A stretch of DNA of 64,000 nucleotides from Decorospora gaudefroyi (lineage: Eukaryota; Ascomycota; Dothideomycetes; Pleosporales; Pleosporaceae): the NCBI GenBank assembly GCA_010015605.1, contig ML975268.1:62001-126000 (forward strand), read 5' to 3'. The stretch's first letter is position 1. The number at the start of each line of letters is the position of its first letter. The notes beneath the pieces are model-generated. The model worked only from the letters and a program-made list of their open reading frames with translations. It was not told the DNA's origin and did no database searches. Position numbers and translations under genes: made by a program. Positions 52,165-62,842 of this stretch are shown piece by piece.

Positions 52165-54507
52165 TTACCCCATCCCCGTGCCTGGCCTCCTCTGCCTCTT
52201 AACACTAACCATACTACGTCTAGGCCTAGCCTTTTTCTCGCGCTCACTTTGCTGTTTGGGCCCACTAACAAGACTAGCACACATGGGACGTCTCTGTCCC
52301 ACAAACTTGCCTAGAGGAGAAAAGACTTCGACTTCAGGGTACTCAGTTGCCCAATCCGGGGGGCTCCGATTGGAAGTAGCATGTCTGTCGTCATAATACC
52401 TTCTTTCTATCCCATTTTCTTCTTCTTGTTGTTCTTGTTGTTGGAACACATCCCCAGCACCACGTTCTGCCCGCGCAAGAGCGTCGAACTTCTCATCTCT
52501 GCGCGCTTGCTCCTCTTTACGAAGGTCTAGTTTCTCAAAGCGCGCATGGTTGGGATGTTTCTTGACGAGACCGACTGGTTTCCAACCCTGGGGTCGCCGA
52601 GTCTGGGCTGAGATTTCGATCCAGCCGACGCCCTCGATGAGGATGTCTGTGCTCCAGATGCGGAAGGGGAGGTTTTCGGGCTTCATTTTGCCGGCTTGAG
52701 GGGAGGTCAAGGGGCCGGCGAGTTTCTTGGTGACGTCCCATTTCAGGGCAAAGCGACCGGCGGAACTCATCTTGTGGCCGACGTTGGGGGCGAGGATGGG
52801 GGCTACTTGGAGGGTGCGGTCCGAGGTTTGGGTTTGGTAGTCTATTGCTTTTTCTGTTCGGGTTATGTGCGGGTGGAGGGGGACGAAGGGGTGGATGAGG
52901 AAGACTAGGTCCGGGGTGGTGGGCGTGATGCGGAGTAGGCCGCCGCCGAGGATGAGGGACTGGCCCGGCTTGAGGGTGTGTCGGTCCGAGTTGATGCGGG
53001 ATGTCATGACAAGATCGTCGTGAGAGCTGGGCTGGACAAAGGTTTCTAGGCCGGGTGTCGTGCGGGCGAGGCCCGGGAGGTCGATGAGTTCGCCGCGGTT
53101 GTGGCCGAAGGGGATGCGGATTGGGGAGGCGGTTGTCCCGGGGAGCGAAGACGCAATGGGCAGGACGGGGTAGGGTGTGTAGGCTTGGGGTGGTGGGAGG
53201 AGCGCGTCGGGATCGTCCTCGAAATCTTCTTCGTATGGCTGCTCTTGTGCTTCTGGAGGTTGGTGGACATGTTCTTGTGGTTTACTCTTCAGACGCTCCG
53301 TCTCTGCGTCCTCCTCAGCAAGCTGTTGCTGGACCTGTACGAGCTCATCTAGCGATTTTGCGTTATTGAGCATGGCTTCTCGCTCCGCTGCGCTGCGGAT
53401 CTTGCGCACGTCTTGGTAGTCGGCGCCCCGTCCTTTGGGGAAGACGGCTTCGAAGAGGTTTGATTTTCCCACATTGACCTTGCCCACCATCCAGCCTGCG
53501 CCGCCGCGATCCCAGATGTCTTCTTTGACTTGCTTGGTCCACCATCCTCGCTTGGCGCTGACCAGCCGCACGTTGCCCAAGCGTGCATTCGCATTCTGTC
53601 GTCCCAGGGCATCCCGCAGTACGTCTTGAATATATGGCATCAGCACATCCACTTGCTCCTTCTTGGGCGCAAGCAGATCGGCTCTCGTAACGATGAAGCT
53701 GACCTCTGCAATGCGGTCGTTGGCCACCCATCCTTTATGCTTTGCACGCCTATTCTGTGTCCGAAGCTTCGGTATACGAAGCGAAGATTGGAGGTTCGGG
53801 ACGATGGAGAGCGGGAAGTCGGCGGCGTCAACCACGTGGTAGATGTGATTGCGCCGGTGTGGCGACTCGGCGATGGTTTGCTGTATAGACTCGACGGTAG
53901 GATGGTGGATAGGCGACCCTTGCCGGTGATGGAGAAGCTTGTGACAGCGGTCGCAGACTGGCGTCTGGGGGGGTTCGTCTTCGTTCCGCTCCTCGTTGCT
54001 GTCCTTGCTCATCCCCAGTTCCTCCAATACTTGAGGACTGAGGTCCTCCAGTGCCTTCTGGTAGATGTTGTCCTCCCTGGTTGGGTCTTTTGCTCGATTC
54101 GGATCCCAGTGAAGATAGGTGCGTATGGCATTCCTGTCGATGTTGTAATACCCAGCCTCTGTCTTGTCGTAGACCTGGGCGAGTGCACCACATCCTGGAC
54201 ATGCTCGAGGTAGCGATCTTCGGGCCTGAGACGTGTTTGAGGGGGAAGCATTTGGCGGTTGGCTTTCGATGCTTTCCACTGGAAGGCTGGTGGCACTGGC
54301 CTGTTCTTGCGCCGTTACGAAGGACGAAAGTTCCCTCGAGGCTCTTAGTCGAGGTGCATCACGGCGTGTGGCTAGTGGTGCTTTGAGCAGTGCAGGACAG
54401 AGGAAGAGCGATATCGAGGCTTCATAGTTCAGCAGCGTCCTGGCTTGCCTTAGAGCTGGCCGCATACTATTAGGTATTATCGTGCTTGGACGCAGATTCG
54501 AATCCAC
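52165..54507 (-). CDS. GEP3: Mitochondrial circularly permuted GTPase Gep3
   Basis: One exon encodes 780 residues. The first 60 are Arg/Leu/Ala-rich, a mitochondrial presequence; a start at Met15 is equally good. A zinc-finger-like pair follows: CPGCGALAQV and CDRCHKLLHH. The G motifs come in permuted order: G4 as VTRADLLAP, G5 as VSAKRGWW, then G1 as GKVNVGKSNLFEAVF (about residue 346), then G3 as ELIDLPGLA (about 475). This order and the zinc site mark the YqeH/Gep3 family, linked to mitochondrial small-subunit ribosome assembly and genetically to prohibitin. An acidic Gln/Glu/Pro insert lies between G1 and G3. The C-terminal tail is Arg/Lys-rich. It is longer than yeast Gep3 (556). Assignment is confident. 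Confidence 0.92.
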   Translation of the reverse strand: MDSNLRPSTIIPNSMRPALRQARTLLNYEASISLFLCPALLKAPLATRRDAPRLRASRELSSFVTAQEQASATSLPVESIESQPPNASPSNTSQARRSLPRACPGCGALAQVYDKTEAGYYNIDRNAIRTYLHWDPNRAKDPTREDNIYQKALEDLSPQVLEELGMSKDSNEERNEDEPPQTPVCDRCHKLLHHRQGSPIHHPTVESIQQTIAESPHRRNHIYHVVDAADFPLSIVPNLQSSLRIPKLRTQNRRAKHKGWVANDRIAEVSFIVTRADLLAPKKEQVDVLMPYIQDVLRDALGRQNANARLGNVRLVSAKRGWWTKQVKEDIWDRGGAGWMVGKVNVGKSNLFEAVFPKGRGADYQDVRKIRSAAEREAMLNNAKSLDELVQVQQQLAEEDAETERLKSKPQEHVHQPPEAQEQPYEEDFEDDPDALLPPPQAYTPYPVLPIASSLPGTTASPIRIPFGHNRGELIDLPGLARTTPGLETFVQPSSHDDLVMTSRINSDRHTLKPGQSLILGGGLLRITPTTPDLVFLIHPFVPLHPHITRTEKAIDYQTQTSDRTLQVAPILAPNVGHKMSSAGRFALKWDVTKKLAGPLTSPQAGKMKPENLPFRIWSTDILIEGVGWIEISAQTRRPQGWKPVGLVKKHPNHARFEKLDLRKEEQARRDEKFDALARAERGAGDVFQQQEQQEEENGIERRYYDDRHATSNRSPPDWATEYPEVEVFSPLGKFVGQRRPMCASLVSGPKQQSEREKKARPRRSMVSVKRQRRPGTGMG

Positions 54508-54788
54508 AGTCGCCCACGCTGCTCAACGCGACCCGCAATGTTTTGTCTACGAAAAATTGTCACTGGCGTCGGAGTTAGCAGGGATGTAGCCCCGTAAGCG
54601 AATCGGAGGCGATCGTCTCCGCCCCGAGTCATCGAAGCTCTCCCGCACCACCGCGAACGTGGAGTTAATTGCTTTTCTGGGGTATTTTGCTCTCAACCGC
54701 ACACTACAATAGCTTCAACGGCCCCGTGAAGCTCTCCTCTTCTCTCTCCCCCTTCTGTAATTTCAATTGACCGCTTCACAACATCACC

Positions 54789-56283
54789 ATGCTTGCCGCA
54801 TCAAGAACGGCGCTGCGCCAGGCGGCGACCAAGCCGCTGTCCCTCAGGACCAGCGTCCGAGCTGTCTCCGTCTGGTCGCAGGTGCCTCAGGGTCCTCCAG
54901 TGAGTGATAGTTGCTTTGGGCGGTCAATTGGGCTCCGGGTGCTAATAGTTGTCTAGGACGTAAGTGTTGTTTTGCAGACACGATAGACAAGCGCTCACCG
55001 CCCTTCCTCCAGGCCATCCTGGGTATCACCGAAGCCTTCAAGGCCGACAGCAACCCGAAGAAGATCAACCTGGGTCAGTGAGCCACGACAGCAGGACAAG
55101 GAAGGCGCGACTGACGGGTGCAGGTGTTGGCGCCTATCGCGATGACAAGGGCAAGCCCTACGTGCTGCCCTCGGTACGCGAGGCGGAGAAGAAGATTGTC
55201 GACTCTTCGCTGGACAAGGAGTACGCTGGCATCACCGGTGTGCCCAACTTCACCAAGGCCGCCCTGAGGCTTGCGTACGGCGCCGACTCCTCTCCTCTCA
55301 GCGAAGACCGCATCGCCGTCACCCAGACCATCTCCGGTACCGGTGCGCTGCGCATCGGTGGCGCCTTCCTGGAGCGTCACTACCCTGGCGCGAAGGCCAT
55401 CTACATCCCCACCCCGTCATGGGCCAACCACAACGCCGTCTTCAAGGACTCCGGCCTGAAGGTCGAGAAGTACCGCTACTACAACAAGGACACGATTGGC
55501 CTGGACTTCGACGGCATGGTGGCCGACATCAAGGCCATGCCCAAGAACAGCATTGTGCTCCTCCACGCCTGCGCCCACAACCCTACCGGTGTTGACCCTA
55601 CCGAGGAGCAGTGGATCAAGATTGCTGAAGCCGTCAAGGCCGGCGACCACTACCCCTTCTTCGACATGGCCTACCAGGGCTTTGCCAGTGGTGACACCAA
55701 CAAGGACGCCTTTGCGCTCCGCCACTTCATCAAGGAGGGTCTCCGCCCCTGCCTGGCCCAGTCCTTTGCGAAGAACATGGGTCTGTATGGCGAGCGTGTT
55801 GGTGCCTTCTCCATCGTTTGCGAGTCAGCCGACGAGAAGAAGCGTGTCGACTCTCAGATCAAGATTCTCGTCCGCCCATTGTACTCTAACCCCCCAGTTC
55901 ACGGCGCCCGTATCGCCTCCGAGATTCTGAATGACGCTTCCCTCAACAAGCAGTGGCTTGGCGAGGTCAAGGGTATGGCTGACCGCATCATCACTATGCG
56001 CGCTCTGCTCAAGGAGAACCTCGAGAAGCTCGGAAGCAAGCATGACTGGAGCCACATCACCTCCCAAATCGGCATGTTTGCGTACACTGGTCTGACTGCC
56101 GAGCAGATGGATGTTCTGGCCAACGAGGTACGTTCATCCATGCAAATGTTCTTGATGTCAACAGTGCTGACGCTACAACAGCATTCCGTATATGCCACCA
56201 AGGATGGCCGTATCTCCGTTGCCGGTATCACGAGCGAGAACGTTGGACGCCTGGCGGAGGCCATCTACAAGGTCAAGGGCTAA
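54789..56283 (+). CDS. AAT1: Aspartate aminotransferase, mitochondrial
   Basis: Best model has five exons: 54789-54899, a 3-nt exon 54957-54959 (GAC), 55013-55073, 55124-56127 and 56182-56283, giving 426 residues. The presequence MLAASRTALRQAATKPLSL is followed by VWSQVPQGPP. The 3-nt exon supplies the conserved Asp of PPDAILGITEAFK; skipping it gives PPAILG. The PLP Lys is in SFAKNMGLYGERVG. Substrate Arg residues and CAHNPTGVD are present. The enzyme exchanges amino groups between aspartate and 2-oxoglutarate in the malate-aspartate shuttle. The last intron (56128-56181, 54 nt) is a multiple of three without stops. Identity is certain; the tiny exon is supported by perfect flanking splice sites and by protein conservation. 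Confidence 0.93.
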
Positions 56284-58522
56284 GCGCCATCGTTAGCACT
56301 GTCGCGCTTTCCAAACGATAAAGTGACTTCAGCATAGTACTACATGGCGACTACACTGTATCAAAGGGACAGCTTCAGCGGTCAGAGGATCTAGTGTAAA
56401 CAGCTTGCAAAAAATGGACGATGACTCAACTGAAGCCTCGGGGTCTGCACACATGATGAGGCACATGAACCTGTTTCTCGACCTCCTCGGTGTTGTCACC
56501 ATGTTTATTTCTCGTCTCGGGATCGAGTTACCTGGGCTGACACAATTCGCGAGTCTTTGACCCGCGGTTTTCGTTTCTGCTTGACATGCCACCGCGTCCC
56601 CACACCCCACAGCATCCTGTCACTCACTACTTGGCATAATATAGCGTCTACCTCGTTGCGAGAGCCGATGCGAGTTTTAGCACACTTGCCGATTGTGAGC
56701 TTTAGGGAAAAGCAAGCCGAATCGGTTGTCTTGAATGGGCCCCTACACAGTGAGATCAGGCTGATCGGCTTCGGCTTTGGTACGGAGTACCAGCGGTGTA
56801 GGAAGGTTATTAGTCAAGTCTTGCTGCCAAGGTTGGAGAAACTTCACGTTACATGCACGCATCGTCGCATAGAGTACAGCGCAGCATCAACAGCAAGTGT
56901 CGAACCACGCTCCACTTGTTTATTTAGTAAGTACCCTGCAGCTAAGGATCCGCATGCTCCGCGCTGCATGCCAGAATCACGAACGCTGATCCTTGGCATC
57001 CCCATGCCGTATATCCGTCTTGTGTCCAAGCAACAGGAAAGTATCGACGGATTTGGAGCTCGGAAGAGGCCGGAGGAAGCGTGATTCACGCGCAAGCCTG
57101 CATGGTGTGGGTTTGTGAGGTCAGGGTCCATGGATGCATCCTGTCTGGCTTCTGCTCCCGGGCCAATGGCGTCGTTGCACTCTCTGGAGAGGTATTCTTC
57201 TTTACTGTGTAGGCACAAGTTGGCATAGGGCGGGTGGTGAAAGCACCGTTCGCAAGTGCTGTGGAGCGCACAACGTGGAATTGGAACCGGACGTCTGCCA
57301 GCCGTTGACACTTGGTGCGCGGTTGGAGTCGCTAGGTCAAGCCCACCATGGTGATGGAGCAGCCAAGGCCGGATTCAGGGTCCGCTCAAGCCCACATCCA
57401 TCGACGCACAATGACGAGGAGTTGTCCAAGTGACGTCGTCTCTCGCAGAATCCAACCCAAGTCTTCCTTTATATTCGCACGACTGACACCCCTCTTTGAC
57501 CCTTCCATCAGCGGGACAGAGCATATTCGAACGCTTCCAGGCCTTCTTGGCATACAACCGACACGTCTTTCTTCACCATCTCCGCGCGCATACGGTTGCA
57601 TGTTTTGTCCGGGTGCCGACGGGGCAAAGCCGTGCGAGCGAGGTAGCGAACTAGCCCCATCAGCCGCAGAGGATACCGTAGTGTAGACAAGCTGCCAGGT
57701 CAGAGGCAGACTCCACACGACCTGGGCGCGTTACATTACTTTTGGCCGGGCGCCCGGGGGTGGGTTGCGAGGGGTTGTTGTTGCCAGTCAGCCGTCGGGC
57801 GGGCAGCAGAGTTGGGCATTTGTGACAGTCGATGCACGGCGAGTGAAGGCTGCCGATTGACGTCGAGGTATCCACTCACACATAGCGAGCCCTCTTTCCT
57901 GTGCTCATGCTCATCATTTTGTGCCCCCCCTTCTGGTGTGGTGATGCAAACACCGCCGTTTCTCACCGTCTAGACCACGGTCCGCTTCTATATCAGCGAC
58001 GTTCCCGTGACAATCACTGCCAGAAACTGCCCTCTTTCTTATCTTACCGACACCACTTACCCTCGTCCCCGTCATCCCGTGACTGGGTAGTTGCCGCTGC
58101 TTCTTCCGGCAACCGGCGCCGTGGAGGCTTGAGGACTAAACGAGCAGAAGGGACACTAAAACAAGGCTTAGTACGTGGTAGTCGGCAATCGAAATAACAG
58201 TTCACTGTTCACACAATTGCTCACTCACCCTGCTGTCCCCAGACACAAACCCTTTTTGAACCACATCCACAGCTCCTCGCAACGCAACGGTGCGCTCACA
58301 ACCACGGGCCGACCCTTTCGTCATCCGCTAAGCCTCTTCGAGCGACCAGTGAACAGAAGATCTGCACGGTCCACTGCGCAGGTGGAAAAAAACATCCGTC
58401 GCGCCCAACTCTTTGCATCGCTGCGACACCAGTACACGAAGGTGTCGACAGTATCTCCCACGGGTTGCAGCGCGCTTTCTGGCATTCACGTTGCTGTGCA
58501 GTCCATACCGTAACTAAGCAAA
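56284..58522. promoter_or_regulatory. Long intergenic region upstream of YPD1
   Basis: About 2.2 kb between two plus-strand genes. Overlapping short frames on both strands have no recognisable family, and none can be extended by splice-consistent joins that I could find. The last 500 bp are CT-rich and likely hold the YPD1 promoter and leader. A non-coding transcript cannot be excluded. Confidence 0.45.
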
Positions 58523-59242
58523 ATGTCGGCTAGCGACGACAAGGTTCGTGTTGCCCCTCCACCAGTTGGCGCTGTTTTTGCCTTGCCCAGAGCCCCTCCA
58601 TTCCTTCCACGGTCTGCAGCCCACCGCACGTGTCTCTCCTCTCTCAAACTCGTTTGCATTACGCGCCGACAGCCAAACATTCCTAACCCTAAACTTTCGT
58701 GACAGAGCGGCGACATCATGTCGATTCCCGGTGCGGAAGACCAGATCGACCCAGCCACCTTCGAGCAGATTCTCGAGATGGACGATGACGATGCGGAGCG
58801 CGAGTTCAGCAAAAGCATCGTATACGACTTCTTCGGCCAGGCAGATACGACCTTCAAGAAGATGGACAAGGAGCTGTGAGTGCCATACACCTCTGTCTGT
58901 CTGCGCATCACGATGACGTCCACTTCCGCTCGCATCCCCTTACTGCGCGAGAGCGGTGGCTAACGCGAATGCAGAGAGAAAAAGGAGGACAAATACCTCA
59001 AGGAGCTAAGTGAGCTCGGCCACTTCCTCAAGGGCTCGTCTGCCACGCTCGGCCTCACCAAAGTCAAGGATTCGTGCGAGAAGATCCAACACTATGGCCA
59101 GCTGAAGGACGACTCAGGCACAAAAGACATCACAGAAGAGCAAGCTCAGGAAAAGCTCGGCACAATCATCAAGCAGGCGAAGACAGAGTTCAAGGAGGTC
59201 AAGGAGATTCTGAAGGAGTTCTACAAGGACGACGATGCTTAG
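58523..59242 (+). CDS. YPD1: Histidine-containing phosphotransfer protein Ypd1
   Basis: Three exons (58523-58543, 58706-58875, 58975-59242) encode 152 residues. Exon 1 has only seven codons (MSASDDK) and is followed by a 162-nt intron. The HPt four-helix domain begins at IDPATFEQILEMDDDD. The phosphorylated His is in ELGHFLKGSSATLGL (about residue 80), with the Lys and Gly that flank it in all HPt proteins. KVKDSCEKIQHYG forms the next helix. Ypd1 relays phosphate from hybrid histidine kinases to the response regulators Ssk1 and Skn7 in osmotic, oxidative and fungicide responses. Fungi usually carry a single copy, so the gene is probably essential. Length and motif match fully. Assignment is very confident. 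Confidence 0.95.
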
Positions 59243-60189
59243 GGCATGAACCAGCCAGAGCTACGGCGCGAGCTCTCGTCTCGCACTCGCCACGCTCAAG
59301 CTGGACTCCCCAAGGCCATGGCAGCCAGTCTCGGGCTGCACGCTCCGCAGAGTAGCATGCGAGTCCAACCTCCTCCACGCTCCCACCTTGACCAAGCCTC
59401 TCCTGCGCAGCATCCCTATCTCCAGTTCCTAGGAACGCTTTTTTGTACATGTCGTCATTGGGTAGCGAGGAATTGAGTTACTCTCACATAGCCTGTCCAG
59501 AAGTTGCCCGTTTCTCTCCTTCTTTGCGCTTTGGCATATCTAGACCCAGCGTTTGAAAAGCAACGAACGAATGATGAATGAACGTCAAGCCCTCTTTCAA
59601 TGAAGCAGAACTGCGCTGTATCTGCGCTGTATCTGTGCCGTAGAATGTTCTTCAGCCCTATGGACGCTGATCGTGAAGGCCCGACAGCATCCCGAGGCGC
59701 TTGCTGGCGAGCTGCGAGGGGCGGCGCATGTCACTCACCCCACCTCCGGGACGGACGTCATTTATTCGTGCATGGCGTGCCAGCGCGGTGCGCCGTCTGA
59801 TTGGCTAGCAGGCTGCCCCATCAAAGTCAACACCATGAGTGGTTCTTCGCAGCCTCTTTTTCTTTGGTACGGTTGTGATGGGCCTGCCGAGTCTCCCGTT
59901 GGCAACATTTCTTTTTCGTCCAAGTTAGCTCACGTTTTTTTCTCACGCTTCTCAACGCTCGTTTACCTGCTCTTTCCTTCGCCTCTAGACTCCTATGTTG
60001 GCACTGGTGCCGGCAGCATTGCGTAGAGCTGCCTCCGGACCAATCAGCCCACGAACCATTGTCCCGACTGCAACCGCGTATCCGGACGTCTTGTGCCTTG
60101 CTCCCGCATATACTAGATCAGGTCACTGGAGACTTCCACAGCCTCAATCTCGGTTCCTCGACTTCCAACCATACACCACATCTCCCACC
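59243..60189. promoter_or_regulatory. Intergenic region, YPD1 / AKAP7-like gene
   Basis: About 950 bp between two plus-strand genes. The frame of the downstream gene is already open from an ATG at 59995 and could encode a mitochondrial presequence (see that gene). T- and C-rich stretches at 59860-59990 suit a promoter. No other gene was recognised. Confidence 0.45.
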
Positions 60190-61374
60190 ATGGGCAAAAA
60201 GAAATCAAAAGCAGAATACAATGACTTCCTCGACGGCGAAAAACTCCGCGACAACACTGAAATCAGGACCACACTGCAAGGCTTCGCCGCGCGTGACATC
60301 CCATCCGCACCCCGCCAAAACGGCAAAGAAAGCAAAAAGAAGGGCAAAAACGGCGCCAAGAAGCCACCACTCACACACTTCCTATGCCTCCCGCTCGTAA
60401 CCCCAACAAGCAAACCCCAACTACGCCGAGGACTAGAAAGGTTGAAAAAAGACGTAGCGAAAGACAGTCCCGTCCCCATTGCCGCCGTGCGCCCGCCAGG
60501 CACCCTCCACCTAACCCTTGGCGTCATGTCACTCTCCCCCGAAGAACTACAAGAAGCAACACTATACCTCCAAGATTTAAATCTCCACACCCTCCTCCGG
60601 GACATCACACACCGTCGCATCGCCGAGAAAGCAGCCGAAGACGGTACCGTAGCCGAGAACCTAAACGCGGCCGCTATGCCAGACACAGATGCCCTGACCG
60701 TGACCCTCGAGTCCTTAGTCCCCATGCAGACACCTTCCAAAACGAGTATCTTGTACGCCGAACCCAGGGATGCGTCGCAGCGCTTAACTGGGTTTGCGGA
60801 GGCCGTCAGGGCCGCGTTTGCGGAGAGGGGGTGGGTAGTGGACGACGCGCGAGGTCTCAGATTGCATGCTACGCTGCTGAATACCATATATGCGAAGCCA
60901 AAGGGGGGGCGTCAGGCGAAGGGGAGAATAGGCAAGGGCGGAGGAGATGGGGCAAAGACTTTTGAGCGGAAGAATGGTTATGTGGACGGTATGCACGAGG
61001 ATCAGGATCAGAAACAACAAGAAGATGAAGATGGAGTGTCGAATGAAGGTTCATCAGTCCTCGACGATGCAGAAGCACCGCCTCCGTCAACAGCCATAGC
61101 AGAAAATAGTCTCAATGGCGCAGCGGGACATGGGCCCGATGCGAAAAGTTGGATGCGGTTCGATGCTCGTAACCTTATTGAGGAATACAAGGGCTTTGTG
61201 TGGGCGGAAGATATACGTATCGACCGGGTCCGGATATGTAAAATGGGTGCGAAGAAGGTTTGGAGTGGGATGCATGCTGGCGATGGTGAGGTTTTGGATG
61301 AGGCGTATGAGGTTGTTGCTGAGAAGGAGATATTTCCTTTTGTTGAGGTGGAGGATGGGGGTATTTTGGTATAG
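60190..61374 (+). CDS. AKAP7-type 2H phosphoesterase (2'-5' RNA ligase-like)
   Basis: One exon encodes 394 residues from MGKKKSKAEYNDF, whose ATG sits in a good CCACCATGG context. The fold is set by two HxT motifs: TLHLTLGVMSL and LRLHATLLNT. Around them, THFLCLPLVT and FDARNLIEEYKGFVWAEDIRIDRV agree with the AKAP7 nuclear-localisation-domain family of 2H phosphoesterases. Such proteins hydrolyse or bind cyclic or 2'-5' linked nucleotides; in fungi the substrate is unknown. The N-terminus is Lys-rich (KESKKKGKNGAKK) and may direct nuclear entry. A Gln/Asp/Glu-rich insert lies before the last block. The frame is open upstream to an ATG at 59995 that would add 65 residues rich in Arg, Ala, Leu and Pro without acids until late, resembling a mitochondrial presequence. 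The family call is confident, the role is not. Confidence 0.85.
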   Translation: MGKKKSKAEYNDFLDGEKLRDNTEIRTTLQGFAARDIPSAPRQNGKESKKKGKNGAKKPPLTHFLCLPLVTPTSKPQLRRGLERLKKDVAKDSPVPIAAVRPPGTLHLTLGVMSLSPEELQEATLYLQDLNLHTLLRDITHRRIAEKAAEDGTVAENLNAAAMPDTDALTVTLESLVPMQTPSKTSILYAEPRDASQRLTGFAEAVRAAFAERGWVVDDARGLRLHATLLNTIYAKPKGGRQAKGRIGKGGGDGAKTFERKNGYVDGMHEDQDQKQQEDEDGVSNEGSSVLDDAEAPPPSTAIAENSLNGAAGHGPDAKSWMRFDARNLIEEYKGFVWAEDIRIDRVRICKMGAKKVWSGMHAGDGEVLDEAYEVVAEKEIFPFVEVEDGGILV

Positions 61375-61678
61375 AGTTTTTTCATGGGGGGCTTGTTTTC
61401 CACGGATTTCTTTTCTTGGGGTATGCAAAGTTTGTTGGGAGTATGGGAAAACACCTTTTTTTTCTTATTTATTTTTTGGCAGCGATGTGGTTATATAGGT
61501 ATATAAGTTTCCACAACGTTCTAGTTAAATAAATCACCTGTACACACACCGCACCGCCCCCATCCAGCCCACTCAAAAAAACAAAACAAAAACACAAATA
61601 CACCGATTCATCCCTACAACCACCACCACCACCCTTTCCCAAAAAGAACTAACTCTCCATCCAACCCAATCCCACCCC
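61375..61678. other. Intergenic region between convergent genes
   Basis: About 300 bp, AC-rich on the plus strand, between two convergent stop codons. No feature was recognised. Confidence 0.5.
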
Positions 61679-62842
61679 TCACCCCCCAAGTCCCCCCTCC
61701 AAGCCCCTAACCTCCCCCTCCACCCTCTCCACCTCCCTCTCCACCCCCCTCTTCCTCCCCGCCAACTCCCGCACCCCCCTCGCCCCCACCCCCCCATAAA
61801 CCTCCAACGCCCGCCTAGCCAACCCCTCCCTCTCCGTTAACGCCCTCTCCTCCGCCCTCAACCCCTTACCCACCCCTCTCACTATCTGCAGCGGCGGCGC
61901 ATGCACCAGCGCGTGGATGTCGGCCTGGATGCGCAACAGGGTGGCGCGCGCGTGGATGAGGTCTGCAGACGAGCGTGTGTGTCGTGATAGGGCGCCGTGT
62001 TGTGTTTGTTCTTGGGTTCGGATGTAGGTTTTGTTTAGGTGGGTGTGGGTTTGCAGGGTGGTGGTGAAGGTTTGGATGAGGGTTGTGTGTGCGGTTTGGA
62101 GCTGGTGGGGTAGTGTGCTTGTTGCTTGTTTGACTAGGGTGGTTGCGCTGGTGGGGAGGGGGTGGGGGGCGGTTAGTGTTTGGAGGGTGGTGGCTAGGTG
62201 AGTTAGTTGGGTGGAGAGGGATGTGCCGATTGCTTGGGGGTGGGCGTCGAGGAGGGCTAGGTGGGGGGGTAGGACGAGTGGGGTGTCGGCTGGTGGGATT
62301 TGGTGGTGGAGGTAGGCGGATAGGAGGTCGGTTGTTGGGTGGAGGGTGGGGGGGAGAGAGGGGGATTGGGAGGGGAGGGTTGTGAGGGTTTGGGTTAGGA
62401 GGTGGGTTTTGTGGTGGGTTGTTAGGGCTTTGGTGAGGGCCTGGGGAGTTTTTGTTAGCTAGGGGATTCTTGGTTTGTATAGATGGGGTGTTTGGCGAGA
62501 AAGTGGCTGCGAGGGGTTGGGGGGATGGATTAGAAGGGGCAGAGTTTGAGGGTACGGTGGAGAAGGCCGTTTTGGGATCTATGTAAACAAACAAACGAAT
62601 AAACATGAGATGAGAAGATAAAAAGAGTGTGTATATGAAGAAACAGAAGCTTCGAACCTTCTCAGAACTTTCACATCGCAAGAAAGAAGCTTTCTCACCT
62701 TCCGTATCTCATCGTTCACGCGCTGCCTCTTCGTATCGCGTGTCGACCCATCAGGATTGAGTTTCCGGGTACAAAGATCTGCGTACAGGACCTCAAAATT
62801 GGGATTGCGCTGTAGGACTTCGGGGTCGACTGGTGGTAGCAT
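61679..62842 (-). CDS. Hypothetical helical protein of biased composition
   Basis: Two exons (62842-62699 and 62458-61679) encode 307 residues. Exon 1 begins MLPPVDPEVLQRNPNFEVLY and continues ADLCTRKLNPDGSTRDTK; it reads like a conserved N-terminal motif. The 240-nt intron has a GTGAGA donor and a CTAG acceptor, and the phase closes. Exon 2 is made largely of Leu, Thr, His, Ala and Pro with a heptad-like pattern (HLATTLQTLTAPH, LIQTFTTTLQTHTHL), then a coiled, Arg/Glu/Gly-rich C-terminus (REVERVEGEVRGLEGG). The coding strand is extremely pyrimidine-rich: codons are mostly ACC, CTC, CAC and CCC in the first part. I do not recognise a family; subunits of coiled-coil complexes have such sequences. 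A competing frame with Pro/Asn-rich content exists over exon 2 and is less protein-like. Confidence 0.6.

Noticed and set aside
61866..62681. 271-codon Pro/Asn/His-rich minus-strand frame
   Set aside because: It competes with the two-exon model in another frame; its composition follows from the pyrimidine-rich sequence and it has no conserved start.
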